Assembly (NCBI GenBank): GCA_964539805.1
Contig: CAZIKN010000022.1
Span: forward strand, 1 to 54,912
Length of the DNA: 54,912 bases
From: M3007 sp964539805
GTDB lineage: Bacteria; Bacteroidota; Bacteroidia; Chitinophagales; Saprospiraceae
Reading direction: 5' to 3'
Positions 17,455-26,658 of this stretch are shown in pieces. The notes beneath the pieces were generated by a model. That model made no database searches and was not told where the DNA came from. It saw nothing but the letters and a program-made list of their open reading frames with translations. The stretch's first letter is position 1. Each line of letters begins with the position of its first letter. The translations under genes and the position numbers were made by a program.

Positions 17455-20163
17455 ATGTCTGATTTTTTTCAAAAAAGTATGGAACGCTATCGTGCAGCGC
17501 GGCAGTGGGTTGCCGAAAAAACCGCTCCGATTCGCTCCATGTGGTCCCAACTTACTGCTCCGGTACGCGACCTGTTCCGTCCGCTTACGGAGGCGTGGGC
17601 ACGTCTTTGGGCTCCATATTGGGCACGCTGGACGGCTTTCAAGCAACATAACCCACTGTCTGGTAATATTTTAGGCGCTTTGGGCACCATTGCAAAATGG
17701 GGTTTTTACTTTTTGCTCTTTTTGATATTTGGCGTGGCTATTGGCCTTTTTGGTCGCCTGCCTTCCATGGAAGAACTGCGCAATATTGAAACGGCCAATT
17801 CAACAGAGATTTACACTCAGGACAGTGTGTTGATCGGTAAATATTATATCGAAAACCGTACTCAGGTGTCATTGGACAATATTTCCGATCATATCATCAA
17901 CGCGCTCATTGCCACCGAGGACCGCCGCTTTTTGGAGCACAGCGGTATTGATTTTATGAGTTGGATGCGTATTGTAAAGGGTTGGGCGACTGGCCAGGAA
18001 GGTTTGGGGGGAGGCTCTACCCTAAGCCAGCAATTGGCCAAAAACCTCTACCCTCGCCAATCCTATTTTTCCCTTGAAATTGGACAGCGCGAATTAAAGA
18101 TACCCGTTGTTAGTAATTTTATAAGCCTGATTATCAATAAAATACGAGAAAATTTTATCTCGATAAAATTGGAGCGTATTTACGAAAAAACTGAGCTGCT
18201 CAGTCTTTACCTCAACACCGTGCCCTTTGGCGGTGATATTTTCGGAATCAATGTGGCATCACGGCAGTATTTTAACAAAAAGCCCAAAGAACTCTCCGTT
18301 GACCAAGCGGCTACCTTGGTCGGAATGCTCAAGGGAAGCACGCTGTACAACCCCGTCCGGAACCCCGAAAACGCCAAAAAACGCCGAAATGTCGTGCTGC
18401 GCCAAATGGTCAAAAATGGCCACCTTACGGAAAAGGATTTTGAAACACTCAGCCAAAAACCCGTAGGCGCCAAACGGTATAATGTGGACAGCAACAACGA
18501 TGGCTTAGGCACTTATTTCAGGGAATACCTGCGCACGGAGGTTATGCCTGACCTATTGGAAAAATACAGAAAAGAAGACGGTACCAAATACAAACTGTAC
18601 ACGGATGGCCTGAAGATATATACCACCCTGCACAGTAAACTACAGCAATATGCGGAAGAGGCCGTGCAGAAACAGATGCATGACCTGCAACGAAAATTCA
18701 ACCAACACTGGAAAAATTACAAAAGCGACAAGCCCTGGGGCGACGATAAATGGATAGAAGATCAGGTAAAGCGCAGCCAGCGCTGGGAAAGCCTAAAAGA
18801 AGCCGGTTTGAGCGATGTGGATATTCGTAAATCGTTCGACCAGCCCATTAAAATGACTATTTTCGCTTGGAACAACGGCATGGGCGGCGACCGCGATACC
18901 ACCATGAGCCCTATTGATTCCGTGCGGTACTATTTTTGTATGCTCAATTGCGGCTTTATGGCCATGGATCATTCCAATGGCTATATCAGGGCCTGGGTGG
19001 GCGGAACCAACTTTAAATACTTTAAATTCGACCATATCCTGAGCCGCCGCCAAGTGGGTTCCACCTTCAAACCCATTGTGTACGCCGCTGCCCTGAAAGA
19101 CAGCATCAAGCCTTGCCAATATTTTGACAACCATATCAAAAAAATCGTGGACTGGGAGCCGCACAATTCCGACGAACGCTACGGCGGCTGGTACTCTATG
19201 GTGGGGGCCCTGACCAAATCCGTCAATGTAGTGGCTGCTCAACTGATCGAAAAGGTTGGCATACAAAAAACGATTGATCTAGCTGCTCAAATGGGCGTTA
19301 CATCCAAACTTCCTCGTGAGTATGGCATTAGCCTCGGTGCCGCTGATATTACCCTGTACGAAATGATGAAAGTGTATGGCACTTTGGCCAATCAAGGCAA
19401 GCGCCCTGAGCCCGTGGCCGTGCTGAAAATTGTAGATCGCGACGGTAAGGTGGTTTATGACTATCGGAAAGAAGTACTGACCAACCCAAATATTGGCCCT
19501 CATGTGGTAGCCCTTACGCCAAATGAGGCCGCAACCATGACGGAAATGCTCCAAAATGTGGTGCAATACGGCACGGCACGCCGTTTTCGTAACGGGTTTG
19601 GGATGCAAAATGATTTTGCGGGCAAAACCGGCACCACCCAAAACCAATCCGATGGCTGGTTTATCGGTTATAACCCCGTGCTGGTGACCGGCGCCTGGGT
19701 AGGTGCGCCCAGCCCGGCTGTACGCTTTCGTTCCATGGATTTGGGCCAGGGATCAGCAATGGCCTTGCCCATTGTGGCCTGGTTCTGGCACAAGCTGGCC
19801 AATGATCGTAAATTGGGCCGTATTGCCCAGGAAAGCTTCCCTGACCCACCTGTTGAAGTGCAAAGTGCCTTGGGCTGTTATCCATGGATCGGTATCAAGC
19901 CGGATTCTTTCTTGGTGTTGATGCAGGATTCCACCTTCCGCGATTCCATCAAGCAGGCACAACAAGCCCGAAACGGCAAACCCACTGATCTGGATAATAT
20001 TGACCAGGCCCCCAATACCGATGTGGAGGGCGGAGGCGCACCAGAAGAAGAGGACAAGGGAAAGGAGGAAAACAAAAAAGGCCTGATTAAAAGGCTTTTT
20101 GGACATAAACGAGAAGACGACGAGAAGAAAAAAGAGCCCGAAAAAAAGAAAAACGGAGGATAA
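17455..20163 (+). CDS. Class A penicillin-binding protein (PBP1a-like)
   Basis: A 902-residue bifunctional peptidoglycan synthase. After a cytoplasmic N-terminus of about 75 residues there is one membrane anchor (about 77-98). The glycosyltransferase (family 51) domain has the catalytic Glu155 in ATEDRRFLEHSG and the motif GGSTLSQQLAKNLY. The transpeptidase domain has Ser536 and Lys539 in GSTFKP, Ser589 in KSVN and Lys724 in GKTGTTQ, so both activities look intact. A polar tail of about 60 residues, rich in Glu, Lys and Asp, ends the protein. Its stop codon directly abuts the stop of the convergent small gene. Confidence 0.96.
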   Translation: MSDFFQKSMERYRAARQWVAEKTAPIRSMWSQLTAPVRDLFRPLTEAWARLWAPYWARWTAFKQHNPLSGNILGALGTIAKWGFYFLLFLIFGVAIGLFGRLPSMEELRNIETANSTEIYTQDSVLIGKYYIENRTQVSLDNISDHIINALIATEDRRFLEHSGIDFMSWMRIVKGWATGQEGLGGGSTLSQQLAKNLYPRQSYFSLEIGQRELKIPVVSNFISLIINKIRENFISIKLERIYEKTELLSLYLNTVPFGGDIFGINVASRQYFNKKPKELSVDQAATLVGMLKGSTLYNPVRNPENAKKRRNVVLRQMVKNGHLTEKDFETLSQKPVGAKRYNVDSNNDGLGTYFREYLRTEVMPDLLEKYRKEDGTKYKLYTDGLKIYTTLHSKLQQYAEEAVQKQMHDLQRKFNQHWKNYKSDKPWGDDKWIEDQVKRSQRWESLKEAGLSDVDIRKSFDQPIKMTIFAWNNGMGGDRDTTMSPIDSVRYYFCMLNCGFMAMDHSNGYIRAWVGGTNFKYFKFDHILSRRQVGSTFKPIVYAAALKDSIKPCQYFDNHIKKIVDWEPHNSDERYGGWYSMVGALTKSVNVVAAQLIEKVGIQKTIDLAAQMGVTSKLPREYGISLGAADITLYEMMKVYGTLANQGKRPEPVAVLKIVDRDGKVVYDYRKEVLTNPNIGPHVVALTPNEAATMTEMLQNVVQYGTARRFRNGFGMQNDFAGKTGTTQNQSDGWFIGYNPVLVTGAWVGAPSPAVRFRSMDLGQGSAMALPIVAWFWHKLANDRKLGRIAQESFPDPPVEVQSALGCYPWIGIKPDSFLVLMQDSTFRDSIKQAQQARNGKPTDLDNIDQAPNTDVEGGGAPEEEDKGKEENKKGLIKRLFGHKREDDEKKKEPEKKKNGG

Positions 20164-20514
20164 TTACCAGGCCCAATCCTTCCATTTTTCATCCAATTGT
20201 TCGGTTTTGACGGATCGCTTGGTCTCCATGCGCTGCTTTTGGCGCTCTAATACCAAACGGGCCAAACCTACGTGGGCCGGCTCTGCTGCCAGCGGATGCA
20301 TTACCGGGACAATCTTTTTTTCCAGCACATCCAAGCGATACAACAGGCTCATCAAATGATCCGGCTCCCGCTCCAGCATAATGGCGATCCGTTCTGCAAG
20401 GAGCTGCACCAGTTCCTCCTCAGAGCCGGGTATTTCCGACAAGGCTAATTCAAAAGGCCCGCGAATGGCATTCGCCACAAGGTCGGATGTGGTTATGGGC
20501 TTATTTTCGTTCAT
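20164..20514 (-). CDS. Conserved-looking small protein of unknown function
   Basis: A 116-residue soluble, mostly helical protein that I do not recognise. It starts MNENKPITTSDLV and contains an acidic middle (SEIPGSEEELVQLLAERIA) and a basic C-terminus with RQKQRMETKR, ending KDWAW. There is no signal peptide or membrane segment. Its stop codon touches that of the penicillin-binding protein gene with no base between. The coding call rests on an uninterrupted frame, a reasonable start and ordinary amino-acid composition. Confidence 0.65.
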   Translation of the reverse strand: MNENKPITTSDLVANAIRGPFELALSEIPGSEEELVQLLAERIAIMLEREPDHLMSLLYRLDVLEKKIVPVMHPLAAEPAHVGLARLVLERQKQRMETKRSVKTEQLDEKWKDWAW

Positions 20515-20593
20515 GTTGTTTTTTAGGTCAAAAATAGGGATTTTCTGCTAATAACTTAGATCCCCCCTCCAGATATAGGGGGCTTTTAAACCA

Positions 20594-22372
20594 TCACTTT
20601 TTCCTCGGCACATATTCCCAAAAGTCCTGTTTGATCAGGTCAGTGAATTTGAGTTGGATACTATCCACGATGGTCACTTCGCCAGCGCCAGCGTATCCCT
20701 TGCTACCAATGGCAAAACCAAAGGCGCGTGCACGTTTGCCACCCTGATATGGGGTGCGTTTGTCCCAGCCTTTTACGGGGTCAAAGGCCCAAAAGTCATT
20801 TAAAAAATAGCCACTTTCTCCTGCGTTTTGGGGCAGGTGGTAGCCTAAACCATAGTACCCTATCCCATCAACGGCAAAAGAAATGGCCTCTTTACGCGAT
20901 ATACCCTTAAATTGGGCGGCCTCTTTCCATGATCCAGGGTCATTGTCGTTTTGGGGCGGCACAAATTCCCAAAAATCCGTCAGCCCGCTTGTTCCATTGA
21001 TGCCACCACCGACAAAATACCGATCATTAAGCACAAAAACCGCCGCGTCAGAACGCCCGTAGTTGGTTAGCACGCTGCCATTGGGCAATCGGGCGGGCAT
21101 TTTTGCCACCTTGCGCCAATTGCCTGTACTTGCGTTGAATTCCCAAAAGTCGTTGAGCATGTTTAGTTGGGCGGTATTGGAGTTCCAGGATGCGCCGCTA
21201 CCCACATAGACCTTGTTTTCTCGGACAAAAGCTACGGCATTGAAGCGCGCAGCCATCGTGTCCGGTGGGTATTTCATGATTTCCCATTGGTTTGTGGCGG
21301 GTTTGTACTTCCAAAAGTCCAGTACGTTGATCCATTCGGTGGTATTGTTGGCTTTGGGTTGTTCGTATCCGCCATAAATAACGTAAACTTCACCATTGAT
21401 ACTAAAACTGCATGTACCCAAACTGGCAGGCGGGTTGCTGATGACGGGCTGGCCAAAATCTATTTTTTTGGACCAGGGGGACTGGCCATTTGCGACTGCC
21501 GCAGGGTCAAACTGAAAATAGCGGTTTGTGGTCGAGGATTTATTGTAAGCCCGTGGATTGGTAGCCCCCAAGCCGAGGTATGCCTTGTCCTGCACCACAG
21601 CTACCGCTCCGTCCGCATGATTTCCGGGGATATCCGCCACCGGCTTCCAGCCATCCCTAATTTCTACGAGTATATTTTTGCTGTAAAAAGTATCCGTTTC
21701 GGTGAGCGCATAAGCCCTGATATAATATTTGGTGTTGAAGTCAAGGTTATTCAGCCGGGTTTTGAAATCATAATCAGCAGCGGCCAAAGTATCCATCAGG
21801 GTGGTATCACAACCCATAAGGCCAAGGTGCGGCATTTGTGTCACGGATTCCGGGGCGTACACATGGCCATGGCGCAAGGCTTTTACTTTCAGCTCTTCCC
21901 AGCCGATGAGGCGGCCTTCTATAATAATGCTGTTGTTGTCCACCAGAGGCGGCACTTCGGTCAGACTTACCATATCACCCAAGCGAAAGGCGATGGCAGA
22001 TTCGGCGTACACCCGCCGCTCGTCCCGTATGGCAAATGCCCTGAAATAAAGCGTTTGTTTTGGGAGAATGCCCTCAAAAAGAGCACTAAAAAGGCCATCA
22101 CCATTTGGAATACTGGTTTGTATTTCAGGTAATTGTTCGGGGTTAGTGCTTATTTTTACCAAATCATCGGACCATACAAAGCCACAGCGCTGAACGGGGT
22201 TTCCATTGGTTTTTTCCAATAGACCTTGCAGCGCAATGACACTTGCATTGCGATCGTTCTGCGGCTTGATGTCTAAGTTTTTTACGGCAAAAAAATCTAA
22301 CTCCGTCAGCTCCGGTCTTCGGCAACTAAAGATTAGCCCAAACAAAAACGGCAAAAGAATGGTGTATTTCAT
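20594..22372 (-). CDS. Kelch-repeat lipoprotein
   Basis: A 592-residue exported protein. The chosen ATG (22370-22372) begins a lipoprotein signal MKYTILLPFLFGLIFSC, so Cys17 should be lipidated; an upstream ATG 48 bases earlier would give a poor signal. Residues from about 45 to 235 look like two fibronectin/Ig-like domains (NTKYYIRAYALTETDTFYS is typical). From about 240 to the end there are repeated Kelch-like blades, seen as recurring DFWEFNP/DFWAFDP and KVYVGSGA motifs, that should fold into a beta propeller. Such proteins are common surface lipoproteins in this phylum with no assigned ligand. The 1.8-kb gene stands between the small convergent gene and upp. Confidence 0.85.
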   Translation of the reverse strand: MKYTILLPFLFGLIFSCRRPELTELDFFAVKNLDIKPQNDRNASVIALQGLLEKTNGNPVQRCGFVWSDDLVKISTNPEQLPEIQTSIPNGDGLFSALFEGILPKQTLYFRAFAIRDERRVYAESAIAFRLGDMVSLTEVPPLVDNNSIIIEGRLIGWEELKVKALRHGHVYAPESVTQMPHLGLMGCDTTLMDTLAAADYDFKTRLNNLDFNTKYYIRAYALTETDTFYSKNILVEIRDGWKPVADIPGNHADGAVAVVQDKAYLGLGATNPRAYNKSSTTNRYFQFDPAAVANGQSPWSKKIDFGQPVISNPPASLGTCSFSINGEVYVIYGGYEQPKANNTTEWINVLDFWKYKPATNQWEIMKYPPDTMAARFNAVAFVRENKVYVGSGASWNSNTAQLNMLNDFWEFNASTGNWRKVAKMPARLPNGSVLTNYGRSDAAVFVLNDRYFVGGGINGTSGLTDFWEFVPPQNDNDPGSWKEAAQFKGISRKEAISFAVDGIGYYGLGYHLPQNAGESGYFLNDFWAFDPVKGWDKRTPYQGGKRARAFGFAIGSKGYAGAGEVTIVDSIQLKFTDLIKQDFWEYVPRKK

Positions 22373-22423
22373 GGCTTTATAATTGATAAAAAATGTGTAT
22401 ACAAAACAGGGATGGATCAATCG

Positions 22424-23071
22424 TCACTCCTTACTCCCAAATGCCAAATCGCCAGCATCGCCTAAACCGGGGACAATGTATGACTTATCGTTCAGTATCG
22501 GATCAACCGCAGCTGCCCATACGTGCAGTTGCGGGTGCAAACTGCGGTCCACTGCAGCCACACCGGCGGTACTGGCGATGACCGAAGCGACATGAATGGA
22601 TTTTGGCATACCCAACTGTAGCAGCTCGCGAAGGGCAGCATTGATGGAGGCCGCCGTGGCTAACATGGGATCGGCTAAGATCAGCACACAATCCTGCAGC
22701 TTAGGCGCGCTGAGGTAGTCTAATCTAATCTCAAAACCGCCATCCGGCAGGTGGTGTCGGTAGGCTGCGATGAAGGCATTGTCCGCCTGATCAAAATAAT
22801 TCAGTAAACCCTGATGAAAGGGCAAGCCGGCGCGCAAAATGGTGGCCAACACAATGCGATCCTTGGGCAGCGGCGTGGAGGCCTTGCCAAGTACAGTAGG
22901 CACTTCAATGGTTTGATAATCAAAGGTTTTAGAAATTTCGTAGGCCATGATTTCCCCTACACGTTCCACATTGCGCCGAAACCTCATGCGGTCTTGCTGC
23001 TGTTCTACATCACGTAATTGCGCCAAAAAGTAATTCAGAATGGAGCGGTGCTCCGAAAGGTTTGTTGTCAT
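22424..23071 (-). CDS. upp: Uracil phosphoribosyltransferase
   Basis: A 215-residue salvage enzyme making UMP from uracil and PRPP. The PRPP-binding loop is seen as LILADPMLATAAS (about residues 130-142), where Ala replaces the usual Gly pair of DPMLATGGS. Near the C-terminus VDPILNDKSYIVPGLGDAGD, the uracil-binding signature, is intact. A -7 promoter motif ends only 4 bases before the ATG. The gene is divergent from fumC, with a repeat block between them. Confidence 0.95.
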   Translation of the reverse strand: MTTNLSEHRSILNYFLAQLRDVEQQQDRMRFRRNVERVGEIMAYEISKTFDYQTIEVPTVLGKASTPLPKDRIVLATILRAGLPFHQGLLNYFDQADNAFIAAYRHHLPDGGFEIRLDYLSAPKLQDCVLILADPMLATAASINAALRELLQLGMPKSIHVASVIASTAGVAAVDRSLHPQLHVWAAAVDPILNDKSYIVPGLGDAGDLAFGSKE

Positions 23072-23075
23072 GCGG

Positions 23076-23083
23076 CAAAGGTA
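23076..23083 (-). promoter_or_regulatory. -7 element TACCTTTG abutting the upp start
   Basis: On the minus strand TTTCTACCTTTG is followed by CCGC and then the upp ATG. The element fits TAnnTTTG and leaves 4 bases to the start codon, so the mRNA should have almost no leader. Confidence 0.6.
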
Positions 23084-23090
23084 GAAATTT

Positions 23091-23400
23091 CACCACAAAA
23101 GGCACAAAAGGCCACAAAGGCTTTCTTATATTTCGTTTTTTCACCACAAAAGACACAAAAGGTCACAAAGGCTTTCTTATATTTCGTTTTTTTACCACAA
23201 AAGACACAAAAGGCCACAAAGGCTTTCTTATATTTCGTTTTTTCACCACAAAAGGCCAAAAGGCTTTCTTTTGTTTTCTTTGTGCCTTTTGTGGTAAAAA
23301 ATAATACTTGAACGACAAAAGGCCAAAAGGTTTTCTTTTGTGCTCCTTTGTGCCTTTTGTGGTAAAAAAAAACTCCACCGTGCCTTTTGTGGTGAATATA
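23091..23400. repeat. 51-nt tandem repeat block with inverted copies between upp and fumC
   Basis: Units beginning CACCACAAAAG start at 23091, 23142, 23193 and 23244, an exact 51-nt period. Each unit continues with GCACAAAAGGCCACAAAGG and CTTTCTTATATTTCG. The fourth unit is truncated. From about 23276 to 23397 the core recurs three times in the opposite orientation as GTGCCTTTTGTGGT, so hairpins between the two halves are possible. Because 51 is a multiple of three, several frames stay open across it, but the resulting translations are pure repeat and are not genes. Confidence 0.9.
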
Positions 23401-23414
23401 CAAGGGTACATTTC

Positions 23415-23422
23415 TACCTTTG
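23415..23422 (+). promoter_or_regulatory. Candidate -7 element TACCTTTG for fumC
   Basis: TACCTTTGCGG fits TAnnTTTG and lies 39 bases upstream of the fumC ATG. A TTTG at 23386-23389, inside the last repeat unit, could serve as the -33 element with a 25-nt spacer. Confidence 0.55.
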
Positions 23423-23461
23423 CGGCATCCAATTATTGACCTAAATACACCACATCAAGCA

Positions 23462-24880
23462 ATGGAATATCGCATTGAAAAAGACACGATGGGCAAGGTA
23501 CAAGTACCCGCTCATGTATATTGGGGCGCACAGACCCAACGCTCTATTGAAAACTTCAAAATTGCCCGCGAAACCAATCGCATGCCGATAGAGATCATCC
23601 GCGCATTTGCCTATTTGAAAAAAGCCGCTGCCCTGACCAATTTTGAGGCGGGTGTCCTGCCCAAGGAAAAATGTGACCTTATTGCTACGGTTTGCGATGA
23701 GGTTTTAGCTGGCCAGTGGGATGACCAGTTCCCGCTCGTGGTATGGCAGACCGGCTCCGGCACCCAAAGCAATATGAACGCCAACGAGGTAATCGCTTAC
23801 CGCGCACACGTATTGCATGGCGGTCAACTGACTGATGATCAGAAATTTATACACCCGAATGACGATGTAAACAAAAGCCAGAGCAGTAATGATACTTTCC
23901 CGACAGCGATGCACATTGCCGCATATAAAATGCTGGTGGAGGTGACCATTCCAGGCATTGAAAAACTTCGGGATACCCTGTTGGCCAAAAGCCAGGCTTT
24001 TGATCAGGTGGTGAAAATTGGGCGTACTCACTTTATGGATGCTACGCCGCTCACCCTTGGCCAAGAGTTTAGTGGCTATGTGGCCCAGCTCAACCACGGC
24101 CTGCGCGCCATTCGCAATTCGCTTGCGCACCTGAGCGAGCTGGCACTGGGTGGCACGGCTGTTGGCACGGGCATCAATACACCAAAAGGCTATTCGGAAA
24201 ATGTGGCGGGGCACATCGCCAAGCTCACGGGCTTGCCATTTGTCACCGCGCCCAATAAGTTTGAGGCCCTGGCGGCACATGATGGCGTAGTGGAAGCGCA
24301 TGGGGCACTGAAAACCGTAGCGGTGAGCCTGATGAAGATTGCCAATGACATTCGGATGCTTTCTTCTGGCCCCCGTTCGGGCATTGGCGAAATTTTTATT
24401 CCGGACAACGAGCCTGGCTCCAGCATTATGCCGGGCAAGGTGAATCCCACACAATGCGAGGCCCTTACCATGGTAGCGGCCCAGGTCATGGGCAATGATG
24501 TGGCCATTAACATCGGTGGCTCCAACGGCCATTTTGAGCTGAACGTGTTCAAGCCCATGATGATACACAACTTTTTGCACTCGGCCCGACTGATCGGCGA
24601 AGCCTGTGTGTCCTTCAATGACAAATGTGCCGTGGGCATTGAGCCTTTGTACGACAACATCAACAAGCACGTGAACAACTCGCTTATGTTGGTCACTGCC
24701 CTGAATACCAAAATTGGCTATTACAACGCAGCAGCCATTGCCCAAAATGCCCACAAAAAAGGCATTACCCTGAAAGAATCAGCCCTGGAATACGAATTGC
24801 AGGGGCTTGATTTCAAGCACATGACCGCTGAACAATTTGATGCCTGGGTGCGCCCGGAGGATATGGTTGGTAAAAATTAA
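23462..24880 (+). CDS. fumC: Fumarate hydratase, class II
   Basis: A 472-residue TCA-cycle enzyme converting fumarate to malate. The superfamily signature GSSIMPGKVNPTQCE is at about residue 319, and the upstream stretches WQTGSGTQSNMNANEV and HPNDDVNKSQSSNDTFPTAMH give the other active-site regions. The ATG at 23462 (MEYRIEKDTMGKVQ) is the start, as the TTG 42 bases upstream lies at the edge of the promoter motif. Length and motifs are normal. Convergent with the protease gene. Confidence 0.97.
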   Translation: MEYRIEKDTMGKVQVPAHVYWGAQTQRSIENFKIARETNRMPIEIIRAFAYLKKAAALTNFEAGVLPKEKCDLIATVCDEVLAGQWDDQFPLVVWQTGSGTQSNMNANEVIAYRAHVLHGGQLTDDQKFIHPNDDVNKSQSSNDTFPTAMHIAAYKMLVEVTIPGIEKLRDTLLAKSQAFDQVVKIGRTHFMDATPLTLGQEFSGYVAQLNHGLRAIRNSLAHLSELALGGTAVGTGINTPKGYSENVAGHIAKLTGLPFVTAPNKFEALAAHDGVVEAHGALKTVAVSLMKIANDIRMLSSGPRSGIGEIFIPDNEPGSSIMPGKVNPTQCEALTMVAAQVMGNDVAINIGGSNGHFELNVFKPMMIHNFLHSARLIGEACVSFNDKCAVGIEPLYDNINKHVNNSLMLVTALNTKIGYYNAAAIAQNAHKKGITLKESALEYELQGLDFKHMTAEQFDAWVRPEDMVGKN

Positions 24881-24960
24881 GGGATTTTGAAGATTATCAG
24901 GATTGATTTACCTGATTCTTAAAGATTTACAGACGCGGGTATTTTGCGTTGACTATAAAA

Positions 24961-26577
24961 TTATTTGAGTGGATTGCGCATGACTTTCAGCGCCATTTCA
25001 ATGGCCGGATCATCATCGTTCAGCACAGCATAAAGGCCCTCGTCGCGGAAAAGCAATTTTGCGATGCGGGCCTTTAACATTACTTTGAGCTCCTGTCGGG
25101 CAGGGGTCAATTGCACAGGGTTTCGGGCTACACCATCTTTTTCTGCATACGCCACCAATTGGTCCAATAAGGCATCATCAATGGTGTAGTTTTTCACATA
25201 TTCTGCCAATGATGACGGGAATTTGCTTTTATCGGTATTTTCCATCCATTTGCTGACAAATTGTGGTACACGGTAGCGCAAGGCGTTGAAATAGGTATTG
25301 GCAAAAGAAGAGTCAATGGGGATAAAAATATCCGGCGTAATGCCGCCGCCGCCATACACAATGCGTCCAAGGCCGGTATAGTACTTAGAACTGTCTGCCT
25401 GTTTGACTTTTGTAGCATCGTTCAGTTCGCCATTTTTCAGGCGGCGTTCTGCTTCATGGTCATAATCGCCATTTTTATAATCGCGCTGGATACAACGCCC
25501 GCTGGGTGTATAATAGCGTGATACGGTGATGCGCAGTGCGCCCTGGTCGCTCAGTGAATATTGATCCTGTACCAATCCCTTGCCAAAGGAGCGGCGGCCA
25601 ATGACCCAGCCCCGATCATGATCCTGAACGGCCCCGGCCACGATTTCGCTTGCCGATGCCGAGTTTTCATCAATCAACACCACGATATTTTGAATATTGA
25701 AGCGCGCCCTGCCTTCACTTTTATAATCTATACGCTCATTGCCCCGGCTTTTGGTATATACTAATAATTTCCCTGCTGGAAAAATTTGGCCCAACAGCTC
25801 GGTTGCCTCTTCCAGATAACCCCCGGGATTGCCCCTGAGGTCAAGTACCAAGTCCTGCATACCTTTTTCTTCCATCAAAGGGCGTAGCCCTTCCATAAAT
25901 TCCTGATAGGTATTGGCGTTGAACTGGCTGATTTTGATGTACCCTGTGCGTTCGTTGAGCATACTGGCCACTTCTACGCTTTTTACGGCAATTTTGTCGC
26001 GTTCCACCGTGATATAGCGCAGGTTTTTATCATTTCCGCGCAAAACGCCAATTTTCACTGGTGTACCTTTGGGGCCACGGAGCAGTTTTAAGGTTTCGGT
26101 ACTACTTACCTTGACGCCTGCAATGTTGGTTTCGCCAATCATCACAATTTTGTCACCACCCAACACACCAGCCTTTTCGGATGGGCCTCCTGGCAGCGTT
26201 TGCACCACGACCATAGTATCCTGTACCATCAGATATTCAATGCCTACGCCATCAAAGCTGCCCTGCATGTCATCATCAATGGCCTTTCTTTCCTCAGCTG
26301 TAAAATAAACGGTGTGGGGATCAAGTTGGCCCAACAACTTGTTTATGGCTTCCTCGCGCAACTTTTGGGTATCCACGGAATCCACGTACCTGGCGTCTAT
26401 GTAGGCCAAAATTTCGTCAAATGCACCGCCCGTACGGGCGTTTAGCATTCTGTAGTATTGGTCGTAACGCGGCAATTTTTGTCCGATGAACATTCCTGTT
26501 GCCAAGGCCAAAGCAATAAACAGGGGTAGCCGGGTTTGTGTTTTTGTGTAGGTATATTGTGGTTCCTGATTGGACAT
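24961..26577 (-). CDS. C-terminal processing protease (S41 family, CtpA-like)
   Basis: A 538-residue periplasmic serine protease. An N-terminal signal anchor is seen at about residues 17-32. A PDZ domain spans about 105-180 and the peptidase domain about 200-370. The serine-lysine dyad is Ser308 in NSASASEIVAG and Lys333 in RRSFGKGLVQ, the usual 25 residues apart. A C-terminal extension of about 170 residues is unassigned. It follows the lipid kinase gene by 81 bases on the same strand. Confidence 0.94.
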   Translation of the reverse strand: MSNQEPQYTYTKTQTRLPLFIALALATGMFIGQKLPRYDQYYRMLNARTGGAFDEILAYIDARYVDSVDTQKLREEAINKLLGQLDPHTVYFTAEERKAIDDDMQGSFDGVGIEYLMVQDTMVVVQTLPGGPSEKAGVLGGDKIVMIGETNIAGVKVSSTETLKLLRGPKGTPVKIGVLRGNDKNLRYITVERDKIAVKSVEVASMLNERTGYIKISQFNANTYQEFMEGLRPLMEEKGMQDLVLDLRGNPGGYLEEATELLGQIFPAGKLLVYTKSRGNERIDYKSEGRARFNIQNIVVLIDENSASASEIVAGAVQDHDRGWVIGRRSFGKGLVQDQYSLSDQGALRITVSRYYTPSGRCIQRDYKNGDYDHEAERRLKNGELNDATKVKQADSSKYYTGLGRIVYGGGGITPDIFIPIDSSFANTYFNALRYRVPQFVSKWMENTDKSKFPSSLAEYVKNYTIDDALLDQLVAYAEKDGVARNPVQLTPARQELKVMLKARIAKLLFRDEGLYAVLNDDDPAIEMALKVMRNPLK

Positions 26578-26586
26578 TTTTGTTTA

Positions 26587-26626
26587 AATGTGCTAATTAG
26601 TTAATGTGCTAATATGCTAATTATTG
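26587..26626. repeat. Short direct repeat of ATGTGCTAATTA type
   Basis: AATGTGCTAATTAG, AATGTGCTAATA and ATGCTAATTA follow one another in the 81-base gap between the lipid kinase and protease genes. It is short and low complexity. No function can be inferred. Confidence 0.6.
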
Positions 26627-26658
26627 AAGCTGGGTATTGATGATGAAATGTCTTTGAA

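Noticed and set aside
21167..22132. 321-codon open frame antisense to the Kelch lipoprotein gene
   Set aside because: It mirrors a well supported gene with signal peptide and repeats, and its own translation resembles no protein family.
23091..23260. Possible CRISPR array
   Set aside because: The 51-nt units are contiguous and almost identical, without unique spacers, and no cas genes are near.
23018..23403. Several open frames of 80-111 codons on both strands across the 51-nt repeats
   Set aside because: They exist because the repeat period is a multiple of three; the translations are pure repeat and lack gene-like starts.
23705..24754. 349-codon open frame antisense to fumC
   Set aside because: fumC is certain on the other strand; the antisense frame is a codon-usage shadow.
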